From contig CANMTD010000004.1 of assembly GCA_947500775.1 (NCBI GenBank), positions 62,001 through 126,000 on the forward strand: a stretch of DNA of 64,000 nt. The letters are read 5' to 3'. Below the pieces are notes generated by a model that was not told the origin of the DNA, ran no database searches, and was given only the letters and a program-made list of their open reading frames with translations. The stretch is from an uncultured Paracoccaceae bacterium (GTDB lineage: Bacteria > Pseudomonadota > Alphaproteobacteria > Rhodobacterales > Rhodobacteraceae). Position 1 is the first letter of the stretch. The number at the start of each line of letters is the position of its first letter. Of this stretch, positions 16,110 through 23,652 are shown piece by piece. The position numbers were made by a program, and so were the translations under genes.

Positions 16110-17453
16110 TTGGACGGTTCACTTCTGGCTCTCATCGTAAGTGCGGTTTTGCTGCTGCTTCTCGCGGTACGCGTTCCAATCGCCTACGCTCTTCTCAGCG
16201 CCGCCATCGGCGGGTTGATCGTTCTTGGCACCTATCGCCTTGGAACGCCCAATATCGAATTCGGCTTCAAGTCGACAATCTCAATGCTTCAGCGCGATCC
16301 CTATTCTTTTGTCGCGAATTTCTCGCTGATGGCGATCCCGATGTTCCTTTTGATGGGGAACTTCGCCTTTCACTCCGGCGCGACGAAAGATGCCTACGAG
16401 GCAGCACGCGTCTGGCTGGCGCGGTTCTCGGGCGGGCTTGCGCTTGCCAGTATCGCCGCCTGCGGGCTTTTCGCCGCGATCTCGGGCTCGTCGCTTGCCA
16501 CCGCAGCGGCTATGGGGCGCATCGCAGTGCCCGAGATGGTCCGCCAGGGCTACAGCCCGCGCTTGGCGACCGGCGCGGTTGCCGCCGGCGGAACGCTGGG
16601 CGCACTGATACCGCCTTCGATCCTCATGGTGATCTACGGCATCTTCGCCGAACAATCGATTGGCCAGCTTCTGATCGGCGGGCTTGTTCCCGGCATTCTT
16701 ACAGCACTCAGCTATATGGCCGTGATTGTTTTCCGCGTCCGCAGAAACCCGTCGCTGGCGCCGCCCGTGACCGAGACATTCACGATGCGTGACCGCATCC
16801 ACACGCTCGGGAAAACCTGGCAGATCGTGCTGGTCTTCATCACTGTCGTCGGCGTCATCTATGCCGGTGCGGCAACCCCCACCGAAGCGGCCGCTTTCGG
16901 CGCCTTCTCGGTGCTGGTCATCGGTTTTCTCAGGCGCCGCCTGTCCGGCCCGGGCATCTGGGCCGCGGTCGAAGAAACCGTCGGGCAGACGGCAATGATA
17001 TTTGCCATCGCCGTTGCGTCGAAAATCCTTGTCTCCTTCGTTGCCTTCACCGGCGTCGGGGCGGATCTGGCCAACTGGGCGGCCGAAACGCAGGGCAGCC
17101 GCTTCTTCGTTCTTATGGCGATCTGCGCCTGCTACATCCTGCTGGGGATGTTCATGGACCCGATCGGGATCATGCTGCTGACCCTGCCGGTGGTCGTTCC
17201 GGTGGTCGATGCGCTTGGCTACAACCTGATCTGGTTCGGGGTGGTTCTGGTGAAGCTGCTTGAAGTGGGAATGATCACCCCACCCGTGGGCCTCAACGTC
17301 TTCGTGCTCAAGGCCTCGATCGGCAATCTGGCAAAGATCGAAGAGATATTCCGCGGCATCGTGCCGTTCCTGCTGATGGATGTCATCACGCTGGCGATCA
17401 TGATCGCCCTCCCCGAGCTGATCCTGATCCTGCCCAACCTGATGTTCAACTGA
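16110..17453 (+). CDS. TRAP transporter large permease subunit (DctM type)
   Basis: 447-residue, ~12-helix large subunit that drives Na+-coupled substrate import. Family blocks include 'SLMAIPMFLLMGNF', 'ISGSSLATAAAMGRIAVPEM', 'AAGGTLGALIPPSILMVIYGI' and 'GMFMDPIGIMLLTLPVVVPV'. The only start that keeps the usual N-terminus is TTG 16110, and no good ribosome-binding site precedes it. Together with the hairpin upstream this predicts low translation relative to the binding protein. The gene is followed by the second enoyl-CoA hydratase 20 nt later. Confidence 0.88.
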   Translation: MDGSLLALIVSAVLLLLLAVRVPIAYALLSAAIGGLIVLGTYRLGTPNIEFGFKSTISMLQRDPYSFVANFSLMAIPMFLLMGNFAFHSGATKDAYEAARVWLARFSGGLALASIAACGLFAAISGSSLATAAAMGRIAVPEMVRQGYSPRLATGAVAAGGTLGALIPPSILMVIYGIFAEQSIGQLLIGGLVPGILTALSYMAVIVFRVRRNPSLAPPVTETFTMRDRIHTLGKTWQIVLVFITVVGVIYAGAATPTEAAAFGAFSVLVIGFLRRRLSGPGIWAAVEETVGQTAMIFAIAVASKILVSFVAFTGVGADLANWAAETQGSRFFVLMAICACYILLGMFMDPIGIMLLTLPVVVPVVDALGYNLIWFGVVLVKLLEVGMITPPVGLNVFVLKASIGNLAKIEEIFRGIVPFLLMDVITLAIMIALPELILILPNLMFN

Positions 17454-17473
17454 TCCCCCCGAAGGAACAAGCC

Positions 17474-18277
17474 ATGACCGATTTGCCCGGCCCCTATGAA
17501 ACCATTGTCGTCGAAGAACCCGAGCCGGGGATCGCGGTGGTCCGCATCAACCGGCCCGAGGTGCGCAACGCCATCAACACCCGAATGGGCCACGAACTTG
17601 TCGATGCGTTCACCAGGATCGGAACCAGCGTTCGCCGCTGGCGCGCGGTGATCTTCACTGGCGAGGGCGATAAAGCCTTCTGCGCGGGCGTTGATCTGAA
17701 AGAGCGCAAAGGCATGTCCGACGAGGACTGGCACGCGCAGCATCAGCTTTTCGAACGCATGATGCTTGCCGTTCTCGACTGCCCCTTGCCCGTTATCGCG
17801 GCGGTCAACGGTGCGGCCTTTGCCGGCGGGTGCGAATTCGTGCTGCTGTGCGATTTCGCCTATGCCGCGCCCCAGGCGCGCTTTGCCCTGACCGAGGTGA
17901 CCATCGGTATCATGCCTGGCGGCGGCGGAACCCAGACGCTGGCCCGGCGCATCGGCTATGGCCGCGCGTCCGAGGTTATCTTTACCGGAACCCCGTTTTC
18001 TGCCGCCGAGGCGCATGAATGGGGAATGCTGAACCGCATCGTCCCGCAGGACGCGTTGATGTCCGAAGCGCTGGCAACCGCGCGGCGCATCGCTCAGAAC
18101 GCGCCGCTGTCGATCCGGCAGGCCAAGCGCGCGATGCTGCTTGGCGAACGGATGGACCTGCGCACCGGCATGTTCTTCGAGGTCGATGCCTACAATTCGC
18201 TTGTCCACACCGAAGACCGGCGCGAAGGCATCAATGCATTCAACGAAAAACGCAAACCGATCTTTCGCGGCCATTAG
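17474..18277 (+). CDS. Enoyl-CoA hydratase/isomerase family protein (second paralogue)
   Basis: 267-residue crotonase-fold protein very like the one at 8287-9078: 'KAFCAGVDLKERKGM', 'NGAAFAGGCEF' and 'FALTEVTIGIMPGGGGTQ' align directly, and both end in an 'FNEKRKPIFRG' type sequence. Both catalytic glutamates are kept. It is encoded in the TRAP operon rather than the CoA-transferase operon. It may act on a different intermediate of the same pathway, or be a recent duplicate placed under the same operator system. GAAGGA precedes the ATG. Confidence 0.9.
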   Translation: MTDLPGPYETIVVEEPEPGIAVVRINRPEVRNAINTRMGHELVDAFTRIGTSVRRWRAVIFTGEGDKAFCAGVDLKERKGMSDEDWHAQHQLFERMMLAVLDCPLPVIAAVNGAAFAGGCEFVLLCDFAYAAPQARFALTEVTIGIMPGGGGTQTLARRIGYGRASEVIFTGTPFSAAEAHEWGMLNRIVPQDALMSEALATARRIAQNAPLSIRQAKRAMLLGERMDLRTGMFFEVDAYNSLVHTEDRREGINAFNEKRKPIFRGH

Positions 18278-18331
18278 GGCTGCATCGCAGCCATGCCCCC
18301 AACCGATTGAAATTCCAAGGAGATGATCCCG

Positions 18332-19252
18332 ATGAGCGCGATCGACTATTCCGGCATCTGGCCCGTGGCCCCCACTGCGTTCAACGAGGACGGATCGCTT
18401 GATCTTGCCGGTATGAAGCGGATACTCGACTGCATGATCGACCAGGGCTCGGACGGGATATGCATTCTTGCGAACTTTTCCGAACAGTTCCTGATTTCCG
18501 ACGAAGAGCGTCACACGTTGACGCAGCTCTGCCTTGAACATGTCGCAGGGCGTGTACCGGTGATCGTCACGACCAGCCATTTCTCGACGCCCATCGCTGT
18601 GGAACGCGCACGTTTTGCGCACGGGCTGGGCGCGGCGGCGGTGATGATGATGCCGCCCTATCACGGTGCCCTGCTCAAGGGCACTGCAGAACAGACCTAC
18701 GAACAATTCGCCCGCGTGGGCGAGATCGGCATCCCGATCATGGTGCAGGATGCGCCACTTTCGGGTGTCGACCTGCCCGCCACGCTTCTCGCCCGAATGG
18801 CGCGCGAGATCGAAATGGTTAAGCTGTTCAAGATCGAATGCCCACAGGCGGCGGCCAAGCTGCGCGCGCTGATCGCCGAGGGCGGCGCAGCGATCGAAGG
18901 CCCGTTCGACGGCGAAGAGGCGATCACGCTTTTCGCCGATCTCGATGCGGGCGCGCGGGGCACGATGACCTCGGCGATGATCCCCGATCTGATCGGGCCG
19001 GTTCTGCGCGACTACCTTGCCGGAAAGCGCAAGGCCGCGATGGCCGCATATGCGCGCGTTCTGCCAGCCATCAACCACGAAAACCGGCAATGCGGGTTCC
19101 GTGCCGCGAAACATGCGATGGTCGAAGGCGGCGTGATCGGTTCGGCCTTTTGCCGCCACCCCATTGCCCCGCTTCACCCCGAAACCGCGTCGCTGTTGAT
19201 CGAGCTTCTCGAACCGCTTGATCCGGTTGTTCTGAGCTGGGGCAAGAGCTGA
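18332..19252 (+). CDS. DapA/DHDPS-superfamily lyase, 2-keto-3-deoxy-L-arabonate dehydratase-like
   Basis: 306-residue TIM-barrel protein of the dihydrodipicolinate synthase superfamily. The Schiff-base lysine is in 'VKLFKIEC'. The usual DapA tyrosine motif (Y-N-x-P) is replaced by 'QDAP', so it is not a DapA. The blocks 'CILANFSEQF', 'HVAGRVPVIVTT', 'MMPPYHGA', 'IEGPFDGEEAITL' and 'INHENRQ' match my recollection of L-2-keto-3-deoxyarabonate dehydratases. A hydroxyproline-pathway pyrroline-4-hydroxy-2-carboxylate deaminase is an alternative. Either would yield 2-oxoglutarate semialdehyde, the likely substrate of the dehydrogenase at 3264-4697. ATG 18332 is chosen because AAGGAG sits nine bases upstream; ATG 18323 would have no spacing. 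Confidence 0.82.
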   Translation: MSAIDYSGIWPVAPTAFNEDGSLDLAGMKRILDCMIDQGSDGICILANFSEQFLISDEERHTLTQLCLEHVAGRVPVIVTTSHFSTPIAVERARFAHGLGAAAVMMMPPYHGALLKGTAEQTYEQFARVGEIGIPIMVQDAPLSGVDLPATLLARMAREIEMVKLFKIECPQAAAKLRALIAEGGAAIEGPFDGEEAITLFADLDAGARGTMTSAMIPDLIGPVLRDYLAGKRKAAMAAYARVLPAINHENRQCGFRAAKHAMVEGGVIGSAFCRHPIAPLHPETASLLIELLEPLDPVVLSWGKS

Positions 19253-19569
19253 CGCAAACCCGGCCGTGAGGCTTTGTGTCCAGTGCGTGACGCCGGCACC
19301 CGCCAGCCGGGCAAGGCGCCTTGCTCAGCGGCTTTGGAAATACGCCGCGGGGATGTCCCGGCAGACGCTCGCAGGCGAGCACTGAAGCGTTGTGACGAGT
19401 CTCAAGATAGCGACAAGCGTTGGCGGCTTGTATTGCGGCCTCCGTGGGTCGTGATGCAAGAAAGAGATCGGATTGTCGCGCTTGCAGAAGGTCCTGCACC
19501 CAGGCACAGGTATGCAAACCGCCCCACTGCCCCAAACAAGAGGACTTCGCTGATCGAATGTGAGAAATT
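19253..19569. other. Intergenic stretch with no recognisable gene
   Basis: About 317 nt between the DapA-like stop and the tRNA 3' end. Short open frames exist on both strands, but none has a credible start, ribosome-binding site or familiar protein pattern. No integrase, transposase remnant or copy of the tRNA 3' end was found here. Confidence 0.6.
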
Positions 19570-19646
19570 TGGTAGCGGAGGAGGGACTTGAACCCCCGAC
19601 ACGCGGATTATGATTCCGCTGCTCTAACCACCTGAGCTACTCCGCC
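19570..19646 (-). tRNA. tRNA-Met (CAT), elongator type
   Basis: 77-nt cloverleaf on the reverse strand with encoded CCA (19570-19572). The acceptor stem GGCGGAG pairs with CTCCGCT (G-U at the end), the D-arm is AGCTCAGGTGGTTAGAGC, and the anticodon arm GCGGA-ATCATAA-TCCGC gives CAT. The T-arm GGGGG-TTCAAGT-CCCTC supplies TTCAA. The absence of initiator features and the overall sequence match alphaproteobacterial elongator tRNA-Met; a lysidine-modified tRNA-Ile2 is a less likely reading. Its 3' end faces the catabolic block. Confidence 0.95.
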
Positions 19647-19932
19647 AAAAGTGAGCGGTGGATAGGCGAGCCACGCCAAGGCGTCAAGGGGCAATTGACC
19701 AATCAGGCCATGTTCTGTCTGCTTTGTGGGTGTCGCCCTGAAAACAGGCCCGCCCGAAGACGCACCACCGTGCAAAGACCGCCCCCGTCCGCACAAACCG
19801 CGGCCAGATCACCCCAGACCGTGCCCCCAAAACCGCATCTGCGGAACACCCGCACCTTCGGAGTTGAAATTTGACCGGATATGGTGAACGAGAGGGGCAT
19901 AGTAATGTTCTTTTCGATGCCAGAGGGCCGCA

Positions 19933-20994
19933 ATGCAGAATTCAGAACCCGGCTTGGGCATTGTCATCGTCAGCTACAATTCCTCGGACGTATTGCTGGA
20001 CTGTCTGGAAAGCCTTGTGGCGCTGGGTGATCCGGCGCTGACCATCGTGGTGGTCGACAATGCTTCGACCGATCAGACGGTCGACGCGCTGCGCGACTGG
20101 GCCTCCGGGACGACGTCCTATTCCGTGCCAGCAGACTGCCCCTTTGCGCTGACACCCGTGCAAAAACCGATCCCCTTGGCCGAGGTCACAGCCGAGGCGC
20201 CCGGAGATGACAGTGCAAATCTTGTCTTGCTGCATGCGGGGGTGAATGGTGGCTATGCCGGGGGTGTCAATCTGGGGCTGGACTATCTGCAAAGGCGTCC
20301 GGACATTCGGAATTTCTGGATATTGAACCCCGACAGTATGGTGCCGCCACAATCGCTGCCCGTTCTCAAGGCGCGGCTGGAAGAAGGCCCCGCATTTGGC
20401 CTGATGGGCGGGCGGATCAACTATCTGGAAGACAGCGATACCGTGCAGATCGACGGCGGCACCGTGAATTTCAAAACCGGCGTGACCAGCAACATCAATC
20501 TGGGCAAACCCGCCGCGACCAGCCCCTATCCCAACGCCCGCGATCTGGATTTCATCATGGGGGCCAGCATCATCGCCTCGCGCGAATTTGTCGAAACCGT
20601 GGGGCCGATGCCCGAGGATTATTTCCTGTACTACGAAGAGGTCGACTGGGCGATGCGGCGCGGGTCTTTGACATTGGACTATTGCCCCGGCTTCCTGATC
20701 TATCACCGCGCGGGCACCTCGATCGGATCGCCGACGCTGGCGCGCTTTGCCTCGCCGTTTTCCCTGTATTTCATGCATCGCAACCGGATGCGGTTCCTGC
20801 GCCGGTTCCGCCCGCTGGGCCTGATCACCGGCTATGCCTATTCGCTGGCCAAGATCGGGCAGATCCTGTTGCGCGGCGCCTGGCCCGAAGCGATGGCCGT
20901 CTTTCGCGCCGTGCACGCCCTGCCCCCGCCGAAATCCGTCCGCGCCCGCCTGTCACCCGATGCCGCCCGCATCGCCTTTGGCCGATCCCGATGA
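19933..20994 (+). CDS. Family 2 glycosyltransferase
   Basis: 353-residue GT2 (GT-A fold) glycosyltransferase, similar in layout to rhamnosyl/dTDP-sugar transferases. The N-terminus has 'GIVIVSYNSSDVLLDCLESL' and 'VVVDNASTDQTVDAL'. A D-x-D-like 'ILNPDSM' is near residue 135, and the acceptor region 'DYFLYYEEVDWAMRRG' follows. There is no signal peptide; a C-terminal amphipathic/hydrophobic part suggests membrane association. It is followed 81 nt later by a hexapeptide acetyltransferase, so both probably act in exopolysaccharide or O-antigen synthesis. No other polysaccharide genes are adjacent. Confidence 0.88.
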   Translation: MQNSEPGLGIVIVSYNSSDVLLDCLESLVALGDPALTIVVVDNASTDQTVDALRDWASGTTSYSVPADCPFALTPVQKPIPLAEVTAEAPGDDSANLVLLHAGVNGGYAGGVNLGLDYLQRRPDIRNFWILNPDSMVPPQSLPVLKARLEEGPAFGLMGGRINYLEDSDTVQIDGGTVNFKTGVTSNINLGKPAATSPYPNARDLDFIMGASIIASREFVETVGPMPEDYFLYYEEVDWAMRRGSLTLDYCPGFLIYHRAGTSIGSPTLARFASPFSLYFMHRNRMRFLRRFRPLGLITGYAYSLAKIGQILLRGAWPEAMAVFRAVHALPPPKSVRARLSPDAARIAFGRSR

Positions 20995-21075
20995 AAGGCC
21001 CGAACGCGTTGTTTTGACGCCGCGAACCGGCTAAGCCAATCGGGGGCGTTTCCATGAGATGAGAAGACACAGGCC

Positions 21076-21576
21076 ATGACACAGCAGACTTCGTTCAAGA
21101 AAGCCAAGCCGCAGGGACTTAGCCGTCTGGCCGGGCTGCGCAATCTGTTGATCACCCTGAAACGCTGGGCCTATCGCAGCATCTGGGGCATGGATATTCA
21201 CCCCACGGTTCAGTTTTCGCTGTCGGCGAAATTCGACCGGACCTTTCCCAAAGGCGTGCATGTGGGCGCACACAGCTATATCGCCTTTGACGCCCGGATC
21301 CTGACCCACGACCGCACGCGTGGCCTGTATGTGCACACGCGTATCGGGCAGAACTGTTTCATCGGCGGCAGCAGCCTGATCCTGCCGGGGGTCGAAATTG
21401 GCGACAATTGCGTGGTGGGGGCCGGATCGGTGGTGACCAAATCGGTGCCGCCGCGCTCCGTGGTCGCGGGCAACCCCGCCAAGATCCTGCAATCGGATAT
21501 CGAGGTCGGCGCCTATGGCCGGTTCCTGAACGCCGATGCCACCGAACACGCGCTGGTCGAACAGGGCAAGGCCTGA
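21076..21576 (+). CDS. Left-handed beta-helix (hexapeptide) acetyltransferase, WcaF-like
   Basis: 166-residue acyltransferase with hexapeptide-repeat character from about residue 55: '[16 protein letters not shown]', '[43 protein letters not shown]' in parts. The family ending 'AGNPAKIL' is present, and a histidine in 'ILTHDRTR' is a candidate catalytic base. It probably O-acetylates a sugar in the polysaccharide made with the preceding glycosyltransferase. A strong terminator follows directly. Confidence 0.85.
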   Translation: MTQQTSFKKAKPQGLSRLAGLRNLLITLKRWAYRSIWGMDIHPTVQFSLSAKFDRTFPKGVHVGAHSYIAFDARILTHDRTRGLYVHTRIGQNCFIGGSSLILPGVEIGDNCVVGAGSVVTKSVPPRSVVAGNPAKILQSDIEVGAYGRFLNADATEHALVEQGKA

Positions 21577-21578
21577 GC

Positions 21579-21608
21579 CCCGCCGCGTTCATCACGCGGC
21601 GGGTTTTT
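21579..21608 (+). terminator. Intrinsic terminator after the acetyltransferase gene
   Basis: A perfect 9-bp stem (21579-21587 with 21595-21603) with a 7-nt loop is followed by TTTTT. It separates the forward sugar-modification genes from the reverse sulfur operon, which ends at 21610. Confidence 0.9.
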
Positions 21609-21609
21609 C

Positions 21610-22446
21610 TTATCCGACGAAGGCTTTTTCGACCACGTATTCCGCGGGGTCGGAGTTCGCCCCTTCGCGCAGGCCGAAGCCGTCCAGGATCGCCATCACG
21701 TCCTTGTTGAACGCCAGCGATCCGCAGACCATGGCGCGGTCGGTGGCGGGGTCCATCGGCGGCAGCCCAAGGTCGGAAAACACCTTCCCCGAGGCCAGAT
21801 TATCGGTGATCCGCCCCATGAAATCGCCCTGATCGCGCGTCGTCGTCGGGTAATAGCGCAGCTTGCCCGCGACCATCTCGCCGATCAGCGGATCGTCCTG
21901 CAACGCCTCGATCAGGGTCCGGCCATAGGCCAGTTCCCCGACCTCGCGGCAGGTGTGCATCACCACGATTTCGTCAAATTTTTCATAGGTTTCGGGGTCG
22001 CGCACCAGGCTGGCGAAAGGCGCAAAGCCGGTGCCGGTGGCCAGCATCCACAGCCGCTTGCCGGGCAGCAGCGCGTCATGCACCAGCGTGCCCACGGGCT
22101 TGGGCCGCAGGATGATCTGATCGCCGGGCTGGATGTGCTGCAAGCGGCTGGTCAGCGGGCCGTCGGGCACCTTGATCGAATAGAATTCCAGCGCGTCGTC
22201 CCAATTCGGCGAGGCGATGGAATAGGCCCGCAACAGCGGTTTCTGCTTGCCGGTGGCGGGGTCCGGATCGCCCATCAGCCCGATCATCACGAACTCGCCC
22301 GACCGGAACCGAAGCGAGGCCGGCCGCGTCACCCGGAAGGAAAACAGCCGGTCGGTCCAGTGCTGCACGGACAGAACCGTTTGCGCGTCGGGAAGGGTGG
22401 GCACGGCTTTTGCGGCTCCGGTGGCCACGGCACGGGGATCGGTCAT
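21610..22446 (-). CDS. fpr: Ferredoxin/flavodoxin--NADP+ reductase
   Basis: 278-residue FAD/NADP(H) oxidoreductase. The FAD-binding 'RAYSIAS' is near residue 74, the NADP-binding 'MLATGTGFAPFASLV' follows, and the C-terminal 'EYVVEKAFVG' is typical of alphaproteobacterial FPR. ATG 22446 matches the conserved start; longer frames have no support. As the last gene of the cys operon it probably reduces the ferredoxin that feeds the siroheme sulfite reductase (CysI) encoded upstream, which has no flavoprotein partner here. Confidence 0.92.
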   Translation of the reverse strand: MTDPRAVATGAAKAVPTLPDAQTVLSVQHWTDRLFSFRVTRPASLRFRSGEFVMIGLMGDPDPATGKQKPLLRAYSIASPNWDDALEFYSIKVPDGPLTSRLQHIQPGDQIILRPKPVGTLVHDALLPGKRLWMLATGTGFAPFASLVRDPETYEKFDEIVVMHTCREVGELAYGRTLIEALQDDPLIGEMVAGKLRYYPTTTRDQGDFMGRITDNLASGKVFSDLGLPPMDPATDRAMVCGSLAFNKDVMAILDGFGLREGANSDPAEYVVEKAFVG

Positions 22447-22474
22447 CACATACTCTCGTTCTTTTGGGGTGGGA

Positions 22475-22900
22475 TCAGGCGGTGCCGCGAACGCGGGCCT
22501 GATAGTCATTTAATTGCCAATCGGCGCGGGATTTCCATTGCTCCCACGGCTGGCGTTCGGCCAGATCGTCGGTGATTTCGACCTCGTCAAACCCGCTGCG
22601 CCGCGCCATGGCGTATTGATCGGCCAGCACATGGCCGCGCGCGCGCAGCCGCCCGACAAAGCCCGACAGCCGCAGGCGGCGCGCCAGCGTAAAGCCGCGC
22701 CCATCCGCCGAAGACGGGAAATCGATCCGGATCATATCGACCCCTTCGGTCAGGCCGGTCAATGTCGCGGGGTCGGTGTCGGAGGCCAGATCGACCGCCA
22801 CAACCGGCGCGCCGGTATTGGCCGCCAGACAATCGGGCGTGACAAAATCCGTGGTCCAGTCGTCCGGGGCAAAGCCCGCATCGGTGACAATCACGCTCAT
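22475..22900 (-). CDS. DUF934 domain-containing protein
   Basis: 141-residue protein of the DUF934 family, recognised by 'IRIDFPSSADGRGFTLARRLR' type sequence (shortened), the 'RGHVLADQYAMARRSGFDEVEI' region, and its place next to cysH and cysI, where the family is nearly always found. The function is unproven; a helper role in sulfite reduction or siroheme loading has been suggested from context only. ATG 22900 overlaps the cysH stop (ATGA-type), with GGAGA upstream. Confidence 0.88.
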   Translation of the reverse strand: MSVIVTDAGFAPDDWTTDFVTPDCLAANTGAPVVAVDLASDTDPATLTGLTEGVDMIRIDFPSSADGRGFTLARRLRLSGFVGRLRARGHVLADQYAMARRSGFDEVEITDDLAERQPWEQWKSRADWQLNDYQARVRGTA

Positions 22901-23652
22901 TGCATGTCTCCTTGCGGCAGGGGGCCGCGCACGACCTTGCCGTTGATAAAGTGAATTCCGCATTCTTCCTTGTCCTGATTGCGCCAGCGGCCCGCGCGCG
23001 GGTCTTCGCCGGGGGCAACCTTGGACGTGCAGGGCGCACAGCCGATCGACGGGTACCCCTGCGCTACCAGCGGATGCCGGGGAAGGCGGTTGTTGATGAT
23101 ATAATCCTGCACATCCTGCGGCGCCCAATGGGCCAGCGGGTTGACCTTGATCCGCTTGTCGCCTTCGTTCTCAAAGAACTCCAGCGCCGCGCGGGTGCCG
23201 GCCTGAAACCGTTTGCGCCCGGTGATCCAGGCGTCGAACCCGGACAGAGCCTGTTCCATAGGCACCACTTTGCGCAGGTGACAGCAGGCATCGGTATCGG
23301 TCTGGTGCAACACCCCGTCAGGGTCGACCGTGGACAGGGTTTCAGCCTCGGCCCGCAGGACCTGAACGTTGGTCAGGCCCAGTTTCTCGCTGACCTCCAG
23401 CTGATAGGCCAATGTCTCTTCGAACAGCATCTGCGTGTCGACAAACAGCACCGGCACGCTGCGGTCCAGCACCGACAGCATATGCAACAGGGCCACCGAT
23501 TCCGCCCCGAAGGACGATACCATCGCAATCCGCCCGACCTGAGGGTCGGACAGCGCACGTTCCAGCACCGCCTTGGCGGCGTGGTGGCGGTAGCGGTCGT
23601 TCAGATGGGCGACACGCTGTGTCACCGGGGCAAGCGGGGCCTCAAGCGGCAT
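22897..23652 (-). CDS. cysH: Adenylyl-sulfate (APS) reductase, thioredoxin-dependent
   Basis: 251-residue adenylyl-sulfate reductase that converts APS to sulfite. The CC pair in 'TDACCHLRK' and the CxxC in 'GCAPCTSK' are the four cysteines that bind the [4Fe-4S] cluster of APS-type enzymes; PAPS reductases lack them. The catalytic cysteine is in 'KEECGIHF' at the C-terminus, and 'VSSFGAESVALLHM' forms the nucleotide-binding loop. ATG 23652 overlaps the end of cysI by 11 nt, so the two reactions are translationally coupled. Confidence 0.93.
   Translation of the reverse strand: MPLEAPLAPVTQRVAHLNDRYRHHAAKAVLERALSDPQVGRIAMVSSFGAESVALLHMLSVLDRSVPVLFVDTQMLFEETLAYQLEVSEKLGLTNVQVLRAEAETLSTVDPDGVLHQTDTDACCHLRKVVPMEQALSGFDAWITGRKRFQAGTRAALEFFENEGDKRIKVNPLAHWAPQDVQDYIINNRLPRHPLVAQGYPSIGCAPCTSKVAPGEDPRAGRWRNQDKEECGIHFINGKVVRGPLPQGDMQ

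Noticed and set aside
19071-19535. 154-residue reverse frame near the tRNA, considered as an integrase or transposase remnant
   Set aside because: Half of it is antisense to the DapA-like gene, and no recombinase motif could be found in the translation.
19570-19646. Reading the tRNA as tRNA-Ile2 (lysidine-modified CAT anticodon)
   Set aside because: The acceptor and anticodon stems match alphaproteobacterial elongator tRNA-Met better; a covariance-model scan would settle it.
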